DNA from: Rotaria socialis
Taxonomy: Eukaryota > Rotifera > Eurotatoria > Philodinida > Philodinidae
Length of the DNA stretch: 64,000 bases
Reading direction: 5' to 3'
NCBI GenBank assembly: GCA_905331475.1
Contig: CAJNYU010001919.1
Location: 1-64,000, forward strand
Shown: piece after piece, positions 35,846 through 46,370 of the stretch
Numbering within the stretch: the first letter of the stretch is position 1
Layout: each line of letters starts with the position of its first letter
Notes under the pieces: generated by a model
Database searches by the model: none
What the model saw: the letters and a program-made list of their open reading frames with translations, nothing else
Told to the model about the DNA's origin: nothing
Position numbers and translations under genes: made by a program

Positions 35846-36136
35846 TCATTTATTAGTTCTGGATGTTTGATTGATATAAAAAGCAGGAGTTTCAGTAATT
35901 GTAAATTGACTTCCTGAAAGTCGACCTTCATTTTCTTGATTGGCTTTGCTACGTGGATCACTATCAGGTGTATCGCCACCGGTTATATGAACATTGGTGG
36001 GAGTAGCTGATTGCAATTTCTTTGTGTCTATTAACAATAATTACCCATGATATGCAAGAATAAGTAGCGCTAGAAAAATTACCTTTTTGGGCTGAACTCA
36101 TGATATGTGTGTTAATTCCTTTGGGCGTACTTGCTT
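35846..36136 (-). CDS. 3' part of a small gene, two exons, unknown function
   Basis: Exon 36136-36083 (after TTATTCAG, ending AAAAAG|GTAATT) and exon 36027-35846 (after TTAATAG) join in phase 1 without a stop. They give about 77 residues, including GINTHIMSSAQK then DTKKLQSATPTNVHITGG and GSQFTITETPAFYIN, ending at TGA. The matched phases and polar, non-repetitive composition support a real gene end. It is probably an intrinsically disordered C-terminus (rich in T, S, N). The 5' exons were not found in the sequence to the right, where only a doubtful frame at 36203-36430 exists. Confidence 0.4.
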
Positions 36137-36542
36137 CTGAATAAGAGAATGATTAATTTCGACTCATTTATTGTTGCTATTTTTTTCTCGCATTACTTTC
36201 GATTATTCTCTCAGATAATATTGGTAGAATAATATTTGTATTTGTATAACAAACAAATAAGAAAACTGTCCGAAATGTTGCCCGTGAGACAGTCGACATG
36301 GGTTTATGTATATGTAAATATTGACATTGTATTGCGTATCACAAAAGTCAGGAATTATGAATCTAAGAATTACGTCTATCTTTTGCCGGCATTTAATTAG
36401 AACAAAAAGCATATATTGTTCTTCTGTCACTGGAAATTAGCTCTTGATAGATGCTGTATCTTGAATGAGAGAAAATGACATTCAGCTAGCGTCCAAATAC
36501 ATGAAAATAATTTATTAGATTAAAAGAAAAAGGAATAATAGG

Positions 36543-36573
36543 TGGGTGTAGATATTCTCTTCAACTACACCCA
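36543..36573. repeat. Hairpin with telomere-like arms
   Basis: TGGGTGTAG (36543-36551) pairs with CTACACCCA (36565-36573) around a 13-nt loop. The 3' arm extends into CACCC. It is the second member of the hairpin group seen at 18451 and 39554. Confidence 0.55.
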
Positions 36574-36805
36574 CACCCTAATTCTAAGTTGAAAAATAGA
36601 GAGATACTTTAGCATGAGCCATATAGAGCTCGCAGTTGGCGATATTGAAGAGAAGATTTCTCAGCAATGAATTATATCAACCCTGAAATGATATGATTAA
36701 TGGATAGAGAATTCGATTGTGTATGAGAATAATTTTTTCAGATTGACGGGAGTTGTTACGGGCTTACCCTCACATATTATTATGTCATTTCTTTTCTTCT
36801 TCTAT

Positions 36806-37190
36806 CTACCCATGTAATCACGAAACGCATTTTAGACGCACTTAGATGCGTTTATGTTGCAAATGGTGGCGTTCTGATGCGTTCCGGCATCGAGTTATGA
36901 TAAAAACGCAGATAAATGCGTTTGTAATTATCTTTTTAAACGCGTTTAAAGAACTTCGACGAGTTTATTAGCGTTAATCAGAGCAAACGCATATGAACGC
37001 ATTTAAATTCTTATTTTAAAACGCGTATGAACGCAATCTATGTCTTTTCCTGCGTTAGATCGTGCACCATAATTGAAACGCACTTTATTTGCTATCCAAT
37101 AAACGCTGTAAAATCGTCGAAGGTGATAAAACGCGTTTCATGGAGATATGAGTGAGTTCATGAAATGCCGAAAACGCGCTTCATTACACT
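36806..37190. repeat. Motif island B: AACGC/GCGTT array with CTACCCATG left edge
   Basis: Starting at CTACCCATG (36806-36814), about twenty ACGC or GCGT cores occur in about 370 bp, roughly one per 20 bp, in both orientations. Examples are AAACGCATT, GATGCGTTT, AAACGCGTTT, GAACGCATT and AAACGCGCTT. Spacing is irregular, so it is not a tandem repeat. The facing island at 38786-39073 ends in the inverted edge (CCATGGGTAG), which suggests the left end of a roughly 2.27-kb element, 36806-39073. Confidence 0.6.
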
Positions 37191-38592
37191 GATTTCCAAA
37201 ACACAACTGAATTCATAGTTATATAGTACGTAGTGTTAATGAAGAGTGGTCAGACATGCAGCAAATCTAATATTTTTGGTTTTGAGGTTTTTGTTTTCGT
37301 TTTCGTTTTCATTTTGAAATACGTCGAAAAAGATTATATTTCCAAACAGAAACCAAAACTTCAAAACTTGTTTTGATTTTGGTTCATGCCTAAGAATGAT
37401 GACTATCGAAATCTGCATTTATACAAAAATAGGCTTGAGTACAACGGAGTTTGCTCTAGTTAAAATGCTACATTGCGCTAGGAGCAAAGTCTTTGTGTTA
37501 TATTTCGTCTCTGGTAACTGTTAATTAGCGGTAAAAAAAGTCTCTGATTGATTCAGTTAGGTAAGAAAGAAACTTATTTATTTTTATTGAATACGTATAT
37601 GATATCCATGATATTTTTTATTTTGAACGCTAAAATTCGGCCTTCGTTTATATATTGAGGATTAAATCAAATAAGGTTTGGTTTAACAGATTGATTTTAT
37701 CAAATGAGTATTTCTGTTATAATGAATTTCTATTTGAAAGTTTTTATTGAAAATATTAGGCTATAAATACAACTGTATGCGCCTGTTTCCTTAAACTCGG
37801 AATTACTTTCTGTTGCGCACACGACAGATTATTATCTTGACATTATTGTTAGGATTTTCATCATCACTGTCGTAAATAACTAAGTAAATTAGATGTATAT
37901 TCTGTTTTTACTTTCAATCGCTTTTTAAATAAAAACTGCACAAAAATGTTCTTTGATGCAGAGTTTAGTATAATCATCTTTATTGTTCCTTATAATTAAC
38001 AATACATCGAAGTAAAACTTATTTTATGAAGTTAAGAAAAACGAAAAACACCGCATCTTAACTATTTAAAAAATTCAAAACAAGTAATTTTTTAATATTT
38101 TAATTCAAATATCAATCAATATTCTGTTCTAAAAAAACAAATTAAGTATGGTTAAAAAATTCTTGCTATAAGATCATTCATTCTATTTCGGATGGATGAC
38201 TTGAAAGATTACAGTATAACGGTTACGAAAAAATACACAGACAAGATTTTTTATTTTATGTGTTGTGATATATAGTTCTCATTTTCTATAAAAAAAATAC
38301 TTGTTATAATGTCCTTATGCTAATAGAAAAAAAATGTTAGTTAATATTATTATACTACATATATATACATTTATACTCTTTAAAGATAGATATATCTGTT
38401 TTTCTTAATTTTTTCAGTAATCAAGATTTTGAGTTTTTTTCACTGTTGTTTCATTGATAAAAAAAATGACTTATGTTGATTTCATTAAAATAAATATCCT
38501 AACTATATTTTTAAAAAGCAAGATAAGTCAAAAGCACTGTAAAACGATTAATTCATGTGATTCATGAAGATAATAACAATATCCAACAATAT
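37191..38592. other. AT-rich interior of a putative non-autonomous element
   Basis: No genes. Near 37258-37395 is a small block rich in GGTTTT/AAAACC (TTTTTGGTTTTGAGG, GAAACCAAAACTTC, GATTTTGGTTCATGCCTA) that belongs to the second motif family, described at 40150 and 45290. Confidence 0.4.
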
Positions 38593-39792
38593 ATGGCTCA
38601 GCGCAAGTTATGTTCGGCTTGTAATCAACGGTTCATGTGTTCAAATCTTGGTTCACGCTATCGTTGGAAAAATTACCACTCTGTTGTTCATGGTATGTGG
38701 GTGTTATATCATAGCTTAATATGATGCATCGGCTCAATTCCGACACAGAGTGATGATAATTTTTAATTTTTTTGGGGTAAAAAAGTAAACGCATTCTAAT
38801 GCATCTGGCATCCGGACGAGTTTAGGCGCGTTTACTTTTGGATGCGTTCCCACGCTTGAAAATGTTGCATTTTGGATGGGTCCTAACGCGCCTTCAAATG
38901 CAAACGAGTTATGATACGTTTAGATACTGAACGAGTGTAGACGCGTTAGGTTACCCTGGATGCGTCTGCACCCCCGAAAATGTTGCATTCTGGATGCGTC
39001 CTGATGCGTGAAGTGCCATCGCTCACGAACGCTCAGAGACGCGTTACGACTCGAAAAAAAGTTCCATGGGTAGTCACCCGCCACATCTATCGTCATATAT
39101 ATATAAATGTATAAATATATACGTTGTCTTCTCAACGGAGGAGATATATATATATGTGTATACAACATGTTGTTTGTTTTGTCGTTAGTTTTCGATTTCC
39201 AATAAACAAGAAGGGAGAACAACTGAACCCCTAATCGGAGTAATGCTTTATTCGTGAAAAGGTCTGGGTGGATAACTGAAATGGTTCTTACTCAAGGATG
39301 TGACTGTGTTGATTTAGCTTTTGTCTAGGCTATTTAGATAGGGGTGGTAGACGCCCTTGGTTCTGGGAGACGAGAAGCATTTTATTTAGCTTTTGAATGT
39401 ATTTTGTCGTGGTAACTAGGGAAGCAATGCTAGTATTTGTTGTTGTTGGATAAGAAAGGGTATTTCATGATCGAGTGCTTATTAGTTGAAGGTAAGTCTT
39501 ATGCTATTGGTGTTTGTGGCAGCTTTACATCGATTAAATTTTACACAAATAAAGGGTGTTGGTGTGGGTGTATATGAGCAGAAGAATCATGCCCACACCC
39601 ACATCCAAATCGCAGTATCATAACTAGATCAAAATCAAAACTGTTATATTATTTTCCGATATAGATGTAATAGACGATGATGTATATGATGATGCAGAGG
39701 CTATTGACGGAGACGACAATAATAACAAAGAACATTTTCCTAAACCCTTAAAGGGTTTAGGAGAACTGCATAAACCCTTTAAGGGTTTTTGA
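38593..39792 (+). CDS. Small two-exon candidate gene with Cys-rich N-terminus
   Basis: Exon 38593-38692 starts MAQRKLCSACNQRFMC, with a C-x2-C pair followed by a third Cys and a basic aromatic stretch (SRYRWKNYHSVVH). It ends CATG|GTATGT. A phase-compatible exon at 39665-39792, after CCGATATAG, encodes an acidic tail (DVIDDDVYDDAEAIDGDD) and stops at TGA; total 75 aa. The first exon looks like a zinc-ribbon start. The intron (972 nt) contains motif island C and the hairpin at 39554, so if the gene is real an element has inserted into it or it is part of the element. The second exon is an inference and could be wrong. Confidence 0.3.
38786..39073. repeat. Motif island C: GCGT/ACGC array, two tandem 115-bp units, CCATGGGTAG edge
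   Basis: Two units starting ACGAGTTTAGGCGCGTT (38816) and ACGAGTGTAGACGCGTT (38931) repeat at 115-118 bp. Both contain GAAAATGTTGCATT and TGGATG-GTCCT. The island ends at CCATGGGTAG (39064-39073), the inverse of the CTACCCATG edge of island B. Confidence 0.6.
39554..39606. repeat. Hairpin with telomere-like arms
   Basis: GGGTGTTGGTGTGGG (39554-39568) pairs with CCCACACCCACATCC (39592-39606) with two mismatches and a 23-nt loop. Third member of the group. Confidence 0.6.
39739..39791. repeat. Double palindrome of CCTAAACCC / GGGTTTAGG
   Basis: CCTAAACCCT and AGGGTTTAGG (39739-39761) form a hairpin with a 3-nt loop. AAACCCTTTAAGGGTTT follows at about 39773-39789, and a further AAAAAGGGTATTT block after that. 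It overlaps the end of the candidate acidic exon, which weakens that exon call. Confidence 0.5.
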
Positions 39793-41928
39793 GAAAAAGG
39801 GTATTTGATAAAAAGGGTATTTTAAATGAAAAAAGAGTTTATGCGGAGAAAAAGAAAGGTTCATCAATATACCCTTCATAAAAAGGATTTCTTATTCTAC
39901 GGTTATGGGTTTATGGTTGTAATTTTTATGGTAAGGTTTTTTTATTCTACGATGAAAGGTTCATACCTGTGTCTTTTCACAAAAAACGTTTTGCCTTGCG
40001 TAACTAATGGNTTTGGTTTTTCACTATGTTTAATGGATTTCCAAGACATTTTCTCTGAAAATCATAGGTATCTAGTAATTTGGAAACCTCGACGGGTTTT
40101 CGAGATATGTACGGAAACCCAAAAGAATCCCGAAAAAAAAGTTGTCAAAAATAGCCATGCACCAAAACCAAAACTAGTTTTGAAATTTTGGTTTTGATGG
40201 CATTAGTTATGGTTTTGAAATATTTAGAAAATAAAAACAATTTGACAATAAGGAATTCTCATGATGCCTCCATAAACTTTAACAATGTTGTTGCGTTTAA
40301 ATAACATTTTGGCATAGCATTAAAAAAATAATAATTTTTTCAATCTAGTTACTAGAACACAATTGCAAAATATGAAATAAATTTTTTCTGAAAAATGATA
40401 ATGGTATGATTCTTGATATGAATCAGTTTTCTTCATATATATTTTTAAAGAAATTCCCTAAATACTATTCTAGACAGATTCTCGGAATCATCCCCACCGC
40501 TCGGAATGTGCTTTTGTTAGGAATATATAAAGCTAACAAACATAAATCACTCCACTTCTATTCCAATCACAATATCTATTCATATGTATAATTAATTCCA
40601 AACGCAGCATATATATAACAAATATTGCTAAGTATCTAGCCTGATTTCCCTATCTTTGAAATATTCAAAATATACAGACCATTTTTAAATACGGTAGAAC
40701 TCTTCACAATTGGTTATTATCAACTGGTTCAATTGTAGAATACAACAGGTGAAAGATTAGTTCGTTTAATATACTAATTAAAAAAATAGTTCTTTCAAGA
40801 AAAGTTTGTTACTACAATTTCATGAAGATAATTCATGTTAAACTTATGCCGCTCTTGAAGTTTTGGATAAGAAAATTCTCTATTCAGTGTTCATATGTAA
40901 TGTATGTTGTCATTACAAAAGAAGGAAGAACTTTTTGAGAACTTTCCACCTAGTAATACGTAAAAACAGATATTGAACAACATATATAGTTTATTCTACT
41001 TGATCTTGTCATAAAGATATTATCGTCACAAGAATGGACAAGTTCGATATTTTCATATATATAATCTTTACTTAACTTTATTCAAAGGTTTTCTAGCTCA
41101 AATCCGATTATGACTGTCGATAGAAAAACTGAAGATTCATAGTTCAAGTTTCGAAGACAAGTAGAAATATGTTCGTTTAAGATTTTCAGAAAATATTTCT
41201 GTATTATTAAAGCTGTTGAAGCCCATAGAAAAGAAAACTAGTATCATCTAAGAAAGGACAAAAAACAGCAAATAATCGGTTGGTCTGAACTAGCAATTTT
41301 CTTTTCAACTTGATTGCAACATGTGTAAACTCATAAACTGCAAACAATTTCAACTAAATGCGTACTGAGAAATGTAGATGTAGACCTTAAAATAGATACT
41401 AGCATATGTGAGATACACATTGTTGTTGATAATGTTCAGAAAAATCTCACAGTTCAATATTTGTCATAAATAATAATACTCAAAAGTCATCAATAAAACA
41501 CTTATACGACAGGTAGACAGCAAAATCTTATTCAGTTAATTCTCAACATCTTAAATCTATTTCAGAACGTCGACATATATGAACTATCATTTTCCTTAAT
41601 CTGCTTTGAGGTAGTTAACTTGATTTACATTTCTTTTTCATTGATAAACAATTTTATATGGCGATGTCACTTGTGTATCATGAAATCTTTTTTTAGAAAA
41701 AAGTACTTTAAAATTTTCTAAGAATTTTACAGTTTGCAAGCTTTATCGTCTGTTTTAACGTCTTTTAGGGATTGTTCTAGCCGAAAATATTTCTTATTTT
41801 CTATTTACAACGCTCGCATTAGAAAATCAAGAAATTACTTTGTTCGCCGTTTAAAAAGAAATACTCAAGAATTTACGGTCGAAATTTTTCAAAATATTCA
41901 TACGAATCATCGAAATAGTACAAATAAA
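39793..41928. other. Non-coding stretch with a one-N join at 40011 and a CCAAAACC block
   Basis: The frame at 39826-40197 is Phe/Lys-rich and crosses the N, so it is not credible as a gene. A block at about 40152-40220 carries AGCCATGCACCAAAACC, AAAACTAGTTTTG and TTTTGGTTTTGATGG, a second-family motif block. 40230-41928 has no recognisable feature. Confidence 0.4.
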
Positions 41929-44244
41929 ATGGACATTAATGATACAGATGAAATACGTTCTAATGGTAAACGTGTGTCAAATTTATGGGAACATATGACG
42001 AAGCAAGAAAATGGAAATCCACAATGCAAAATATGCAACAAGTTACAAAGTCGGCAAAGTGGTGCAACAAGTGGTTTACGTAAATATCTATTTCAAGCTC
42101 ACAAAATGGAATCATTTTGTGTTACTTCTGAAAATCCACCATCGAAATCGTACCAAATCTCAACTGAAGAAAAAAAGAAAATTGACTCTTTAACTATAAA
42201 CCGCATTGTTCAGGACGGTCGTGGTTTTGATGATATGAGGCGACCAGAAATGCTAAAAGTGTTCAAACATTTAGCACCTGGTAAGAAAAATATGAGATAC
42301 TTTATGATATTTATCTAAATTTCTATTTACCATACTTTCCTCCTCACCGTAATACGGTTCAACGCCGATTAAAACATTTACAATCTGATCATAAATCACT
42401 TCTTATTAAAAAATTACTTTTGGAATGATAAGCGACTTTATTCTTACATATGTTTAACTGATCATTTTATAATATCAAAAAGTAAATTTATTTCCAGAAT
42501 TCTTTGTTTCTCTTGGTTTCACCATCGACATACGTCTACAAACATCTCCATGATTATCAAGAAGGAACTCAAGGAGTTAAATATATTTGACAAAACTCGT
42601 TCAATTACAACGGATGGTGCTGCTAATGTGTTGAAAATAGGTACAACATTTTGTGATGGTTCAAAACAAATTCGGTGTTAGTAATCACTTGTTAACTTAT
42701 TGTTTTATTCTACTCTTTTTTAGGTGTAGCACATAGACTGCACTTAGTGGTGTGCAGTGGTCTTGGTATATGGATTCGTAAAAATCCAACATCATCATCA
42801 TCCGATACTCCTACAACATCAAATATTGATGCAATATCAAATGGTGATTTAAATAATATTGATTCCGACAAAGAAGATTATACAGATAAGATACAACTTA
42901 ATCCAGGTTCATCGTCACTTGATGAATCATCTCAAACATCAGATAACTTGTTAAATAAAAATGTTCATCCAAATGTTACTGTAAATGAAATATTTGTCAA
43001 TGATGAACCAGATAATTTATCAATTGATATTACGGACAATTGGTCGATTGATGTTATCGAAGAACTTGATGCTCGTACAGATGAAATAGTTCAACAAGAT
43101 ATAGGTGTTTTGATGAAAAAAAGTAGATCAATAGTGAAACTCACAAGTCCTCCATTCTCATGAATTATGTACTTAGTCTCAAGAAACAGTTTAACGTTTG
43201 TCTTTCACTTCAACTGGATTGCAAAAGTAGATGGAGTTCAATGCATCATTTAGTTGAAGTTATGTTGATTTATAGAAAAATCATCAATAAAATAAATAGT
43301 GAAAAATATGATATTGACTCGAATAAAAAGTAAACAAGTAAAATTTCTTCAATTGAATTAGACTAATTTGATTGGAAGATGCTTGAAATGATGGATAGTA
43401 TATTGAAGCCTTTTGCACAAGCAACCAATCTTATCAGCGGTAGTCAATATCCTACAATTGGTCTTGATGGCTATGACATGAATTTGTTTATCCGTTTAAA
43501 ACCGTTATTATTACAACAGATCGACAAATATTTCATTGGAAAAGATGAGCCATGGGATATTATGAAAGTAAGAATTTTTCAAATATTTTTAATTAAAAAT
43601 CTTTTATATATTAAGAATTATGCTTACCTTGATCCTCTTGGTTATGGGTGTTTATCAAGGCGAGAAAGACGAGCAGTTGAAGTTAATATTATAGATATGC
43701 AGCAACCACATGCTTGTCAAGAAATTGACGAAGAATAAATTTATCAAACAGAAGCAACATCAAATAAAAAACAAAAATCTAAACAATTACCAACATCATC
43801 TATGTCCAAATTCCTAAGTTCACTTGGTAAAATGAATTCTCCTTTCTCATCCAGCATCAGACCAACTGCAACAAAACAATTGAATGAAGAAATCGTGACA
43901 TATCGGTCATTAGCTCAAAAAGAATATAATCTTATAGTCGATGGTAATAAAGAACCTGATGTGGTAAGTGCTATAAAATAAAAATTGATTTTGTTTCACA
44001 ATTGATTTGTTCAATATTATGGATGGAGTTTAGGTAACGGCACCAATCAGAATTTAAATGTTTATCCAAAATAGCTTTTGATTATTTTTTTATTCCAGCA
44101 ACATCGGTTGCTTCCAAAAGCGCTTTCAGTACAGCTTCATACTTATTACGAAAACAACAATCACGTTTAACACCAAATAACTTGTCTTATTCCATGTTTC
44201 TTAAAGACAAATTCGATGATGATAATGATGAACTTGATATTTAA
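41929..44244 (+). mobile_element. Degenerate hAT transposase with BED zinc finger
   Basis: From the ATG at 41929, a BED finger is visible (SNLWEHMTK, CKICN, then L-R-K-Y-L...H). An hAT N-terminal segment (QDGRGFDDMRRPEMLKVF) follows. Later blocks carry SITTDGAANVLKIG (second acidic site), GVAHRLHLVV, CKSRWSSMHHLVEVM, LEMMDSILKPFAQATNLISG and, after an intron, YLDPLGYGCLSRRERR. The C-terminal dimerisation motif SVASKSAFSTASYLLRKQ leads to TAA at 44242-44244. The blocks lie in several frames, with stops near 43161 and 43736 and missing segments, so the copy is dead. The family moves by cut-and-paste with 8-bp target duplications; none could be found. Some breaks between blocks are introns rather than lesions. 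Confidence 0.8.
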
Positions 44245-45289
44245 TAAACACAGTGAATATGATGATACCGAATGCAGTTATTTCGATGATTTTATTCTTT
44301 AAATCCGTTGATTTCGAACAGCACGTGTTTTTTCATTTGAATTGTCGCCTTTTAGTGTTATTGTATTTGATTCATATTTTATACAAATGATTTACTTTTT
44401 TTTATTGATAACCACGATGAACATATATTTATATAATAAAAGAATGAAGTATGATTACTTGATAAGAAGTTTGTATAAAAAACCACAAAGCACGGTCGAT
44501 TTTTTTGATAAAATCACAGAAAAAAACAATTATAGAAAACTATATAGACTAATATTTCACTTTTGATACGACGAGTATCAAAATGAACTTTGATAGAATT
44601 TTGCAAACAATTTTATAGGATGACATGATGTAGTTGTTACTTATCTAAAACTCATAAATACGGTTTGATTGTTTTGAAACTAAGTAATATAATAACTCAG
44701 CACCATCTAGATAATTTATATGTTAAATTATTAAATTGATTTACTTGACAATAAGTTTGTGATCATTGAGCAACTATTGATAAATGTTTTATTCAAAATG
44801 AGACACATTCGACAATACTTCGACTAGCTGAGGGTGCTCTACTTTTTACTAAGATAATTAAAGACCAGCTCTATCAGAATACAGTTGCAATAGAGGATGT
44901 TTCTTATGATTAAAAACACTCGCCTTATGTTCTATAGATGAATTGTTAACGAAGGCATCTATCCGAAACGAAACAATTCGTATAGAAGCAACAACATAAT
45001 TTTTGAACATTGGACATCAATGAGAATGAAGAGTTTTATGATAAATTTGTTATATAAGTATTTTCTAGGTTATATATTTTGAAACTTAAATAAGAAATAG
45101 TTCTCGAAAAGAAATTTCAATCATTGTTAGCTATAGTTTCGAGAAAATATCATCCATTCGATGATCAATTATATTATGCCCGGGGTTCATTTCAAGTAAT
45201 AAAATACTATTAGCTCACAAGAAAGTAAAGTAAATTTATTTCTCAAAGTGAATGTTTTTCTCAGTATCTCAAGACCAAAAGATTTGGAT
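44245..45289. other. Non-coding stretch
   Basis: The frame at 44342-44566 has no motif. No repeat or gene recognised. Confidence 0.4.
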
Positions 45290-45600
45290 TTGGTGCATGC
45301 CTAGTCCAAAACCGATAGGTTGCTGACGACACGCTTTAATTTTCCGAGAAAGGTTTCAAAACGAGAACGGTTTTCGAGGATAACTTTTCGGTTTCGAATA
45401 TTGTTCGATGGTTTCTGAGAATACTGTTAAAGGTGTCCTATCCGAATTCTCGAAGACCGAACCGTTTCGGGGCCTCGGAATCTTATAAAACGATTTAATA
45501 AACTCAGCTTAGAGCCGAAAACCTTTCGGGATACGTTTCTGAGTTTCCGAAAGGCTTTGCGAAGAAAGTTCGGTTTCTGGGGAAACGCTTTTTTTAAAGA
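45290..45600. repeat. Motif island F: CCGAAA/TTTCGG array
   Basis: It begins GGTGCATGCCTAGTCC then CAAAACCG, an edge similar to those of the CCAAAACC blocks at 37.39 kb (inverted) and 40.15 kb. Some fifteen short motifs follow in both orientations: GAAAGGTTTCAAAACG, GAACGGTTTTCGAGG, TTTTCGGTTTCG, CCGAACCGTTTCGGGG, GCCGAAAACCTTTCGGG, TTTCCGAAAGGC, TTCGGTTTCTGG. Spacing is irregular. An internal AAAGGTGTCCT (45429-45439) also occurs, inverted, beside the edge of island E. Confidence 0.55.
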
Positions 45601-46068
45601 GTGTACACATGTGGAAGACTTGACGAGTAAAAAGAAGCGAACTTTAACGAGACTAACATAAAACAGAAACATTAAATAAATAATAAAAACAACAAAACAC
45701 CGTGGAGGCATCCTCTCCACCAATGAATTCGGAAGATTTCAAATATATTCATTGTATAGGAGACTGCCACAATGCTGTAAATTATCGAACATCCTTGGCA
45801 TAACTTGAGATAATAGAATTCTATAGGATTCAAACGATTCCTGACTGGTCTACTTCTCCGTAGAAGTCAGAAATACTTTCTCCGCTCTAGATCCCTGAGA
45901 AAACAGTCTAGGATTTATTTGTTTGGGCTTCCAATTGATTCCGTTACTTAATTCCTGCAGAATATTCTCATGAGTGGATCATGCCAGATGTTTAAAATTC
46001 TATTTGTTAAGAAGCTTTATTGAATACTCATTGTATTAAAAATTTCAGATCTCAAACTAGTTCTTACC
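45601..46068. other. Non-coding spacer left of the large element
   Basis: No feature recognised between island F and the CGCCCATGGCGT edge at 46069. Confidence 0.4.
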
Positions 46069-46370
46069 CGCCCATGGCGTAAATTTTCTCAGAAAAAATG
46101 CGTTTTTAGAACGCGTTTCGCATCTCCTAAATGAAATGGAAGAAAACAGTATGATTTTACTAGCGTTTCGCAATGTGTCCATTTACAGCAATAAAACGCG
46201 TTAAAGCGGCCAGCATTAATGCGTTTTCCACCTGTGAAAATGAACGTTGCAGAACTCTCTAAAATATACATCATTTCGCAATCGGTATTTTTGCAGCTGA
46301 CTAATGCGTTATTCTTAACCACTGCTTGCGTCATTTCTGTTCTGCGTTGCGAAACGCGTTTTTAAGACAA
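46069..46370. repeat. Motif island D: left end of the BEN/TNP2 element
   Basis: The edge CGCCCATGGCGT (46069-46080) is identical to the reverse complement of 55558-55569. Inside follow ATGCGTTTTTAG, GAACGCGTTTCGC, TAGCGTTTCGC, AAACGCGTTAAAGCG, ATGCGTTTTCC, ATGCGTTATTC and GCGAAACGCGTTTTT. The arrangement is an edge followed by a dense two-orientation motif array facing inward. Confidence 0.65.

Noticed and set aside
39739..39791. CCCTAAA-like palindromes as plant-type telomere repeats
   Set aside because: Only palindromic single units, no tandem array; coincidence is more likely.
39826..40197. 123-codon plus-strand frame
   Set aside because: Low-complexity Phe/Lys sequence crossing the N at 40011, in a motif-rich repeat area.
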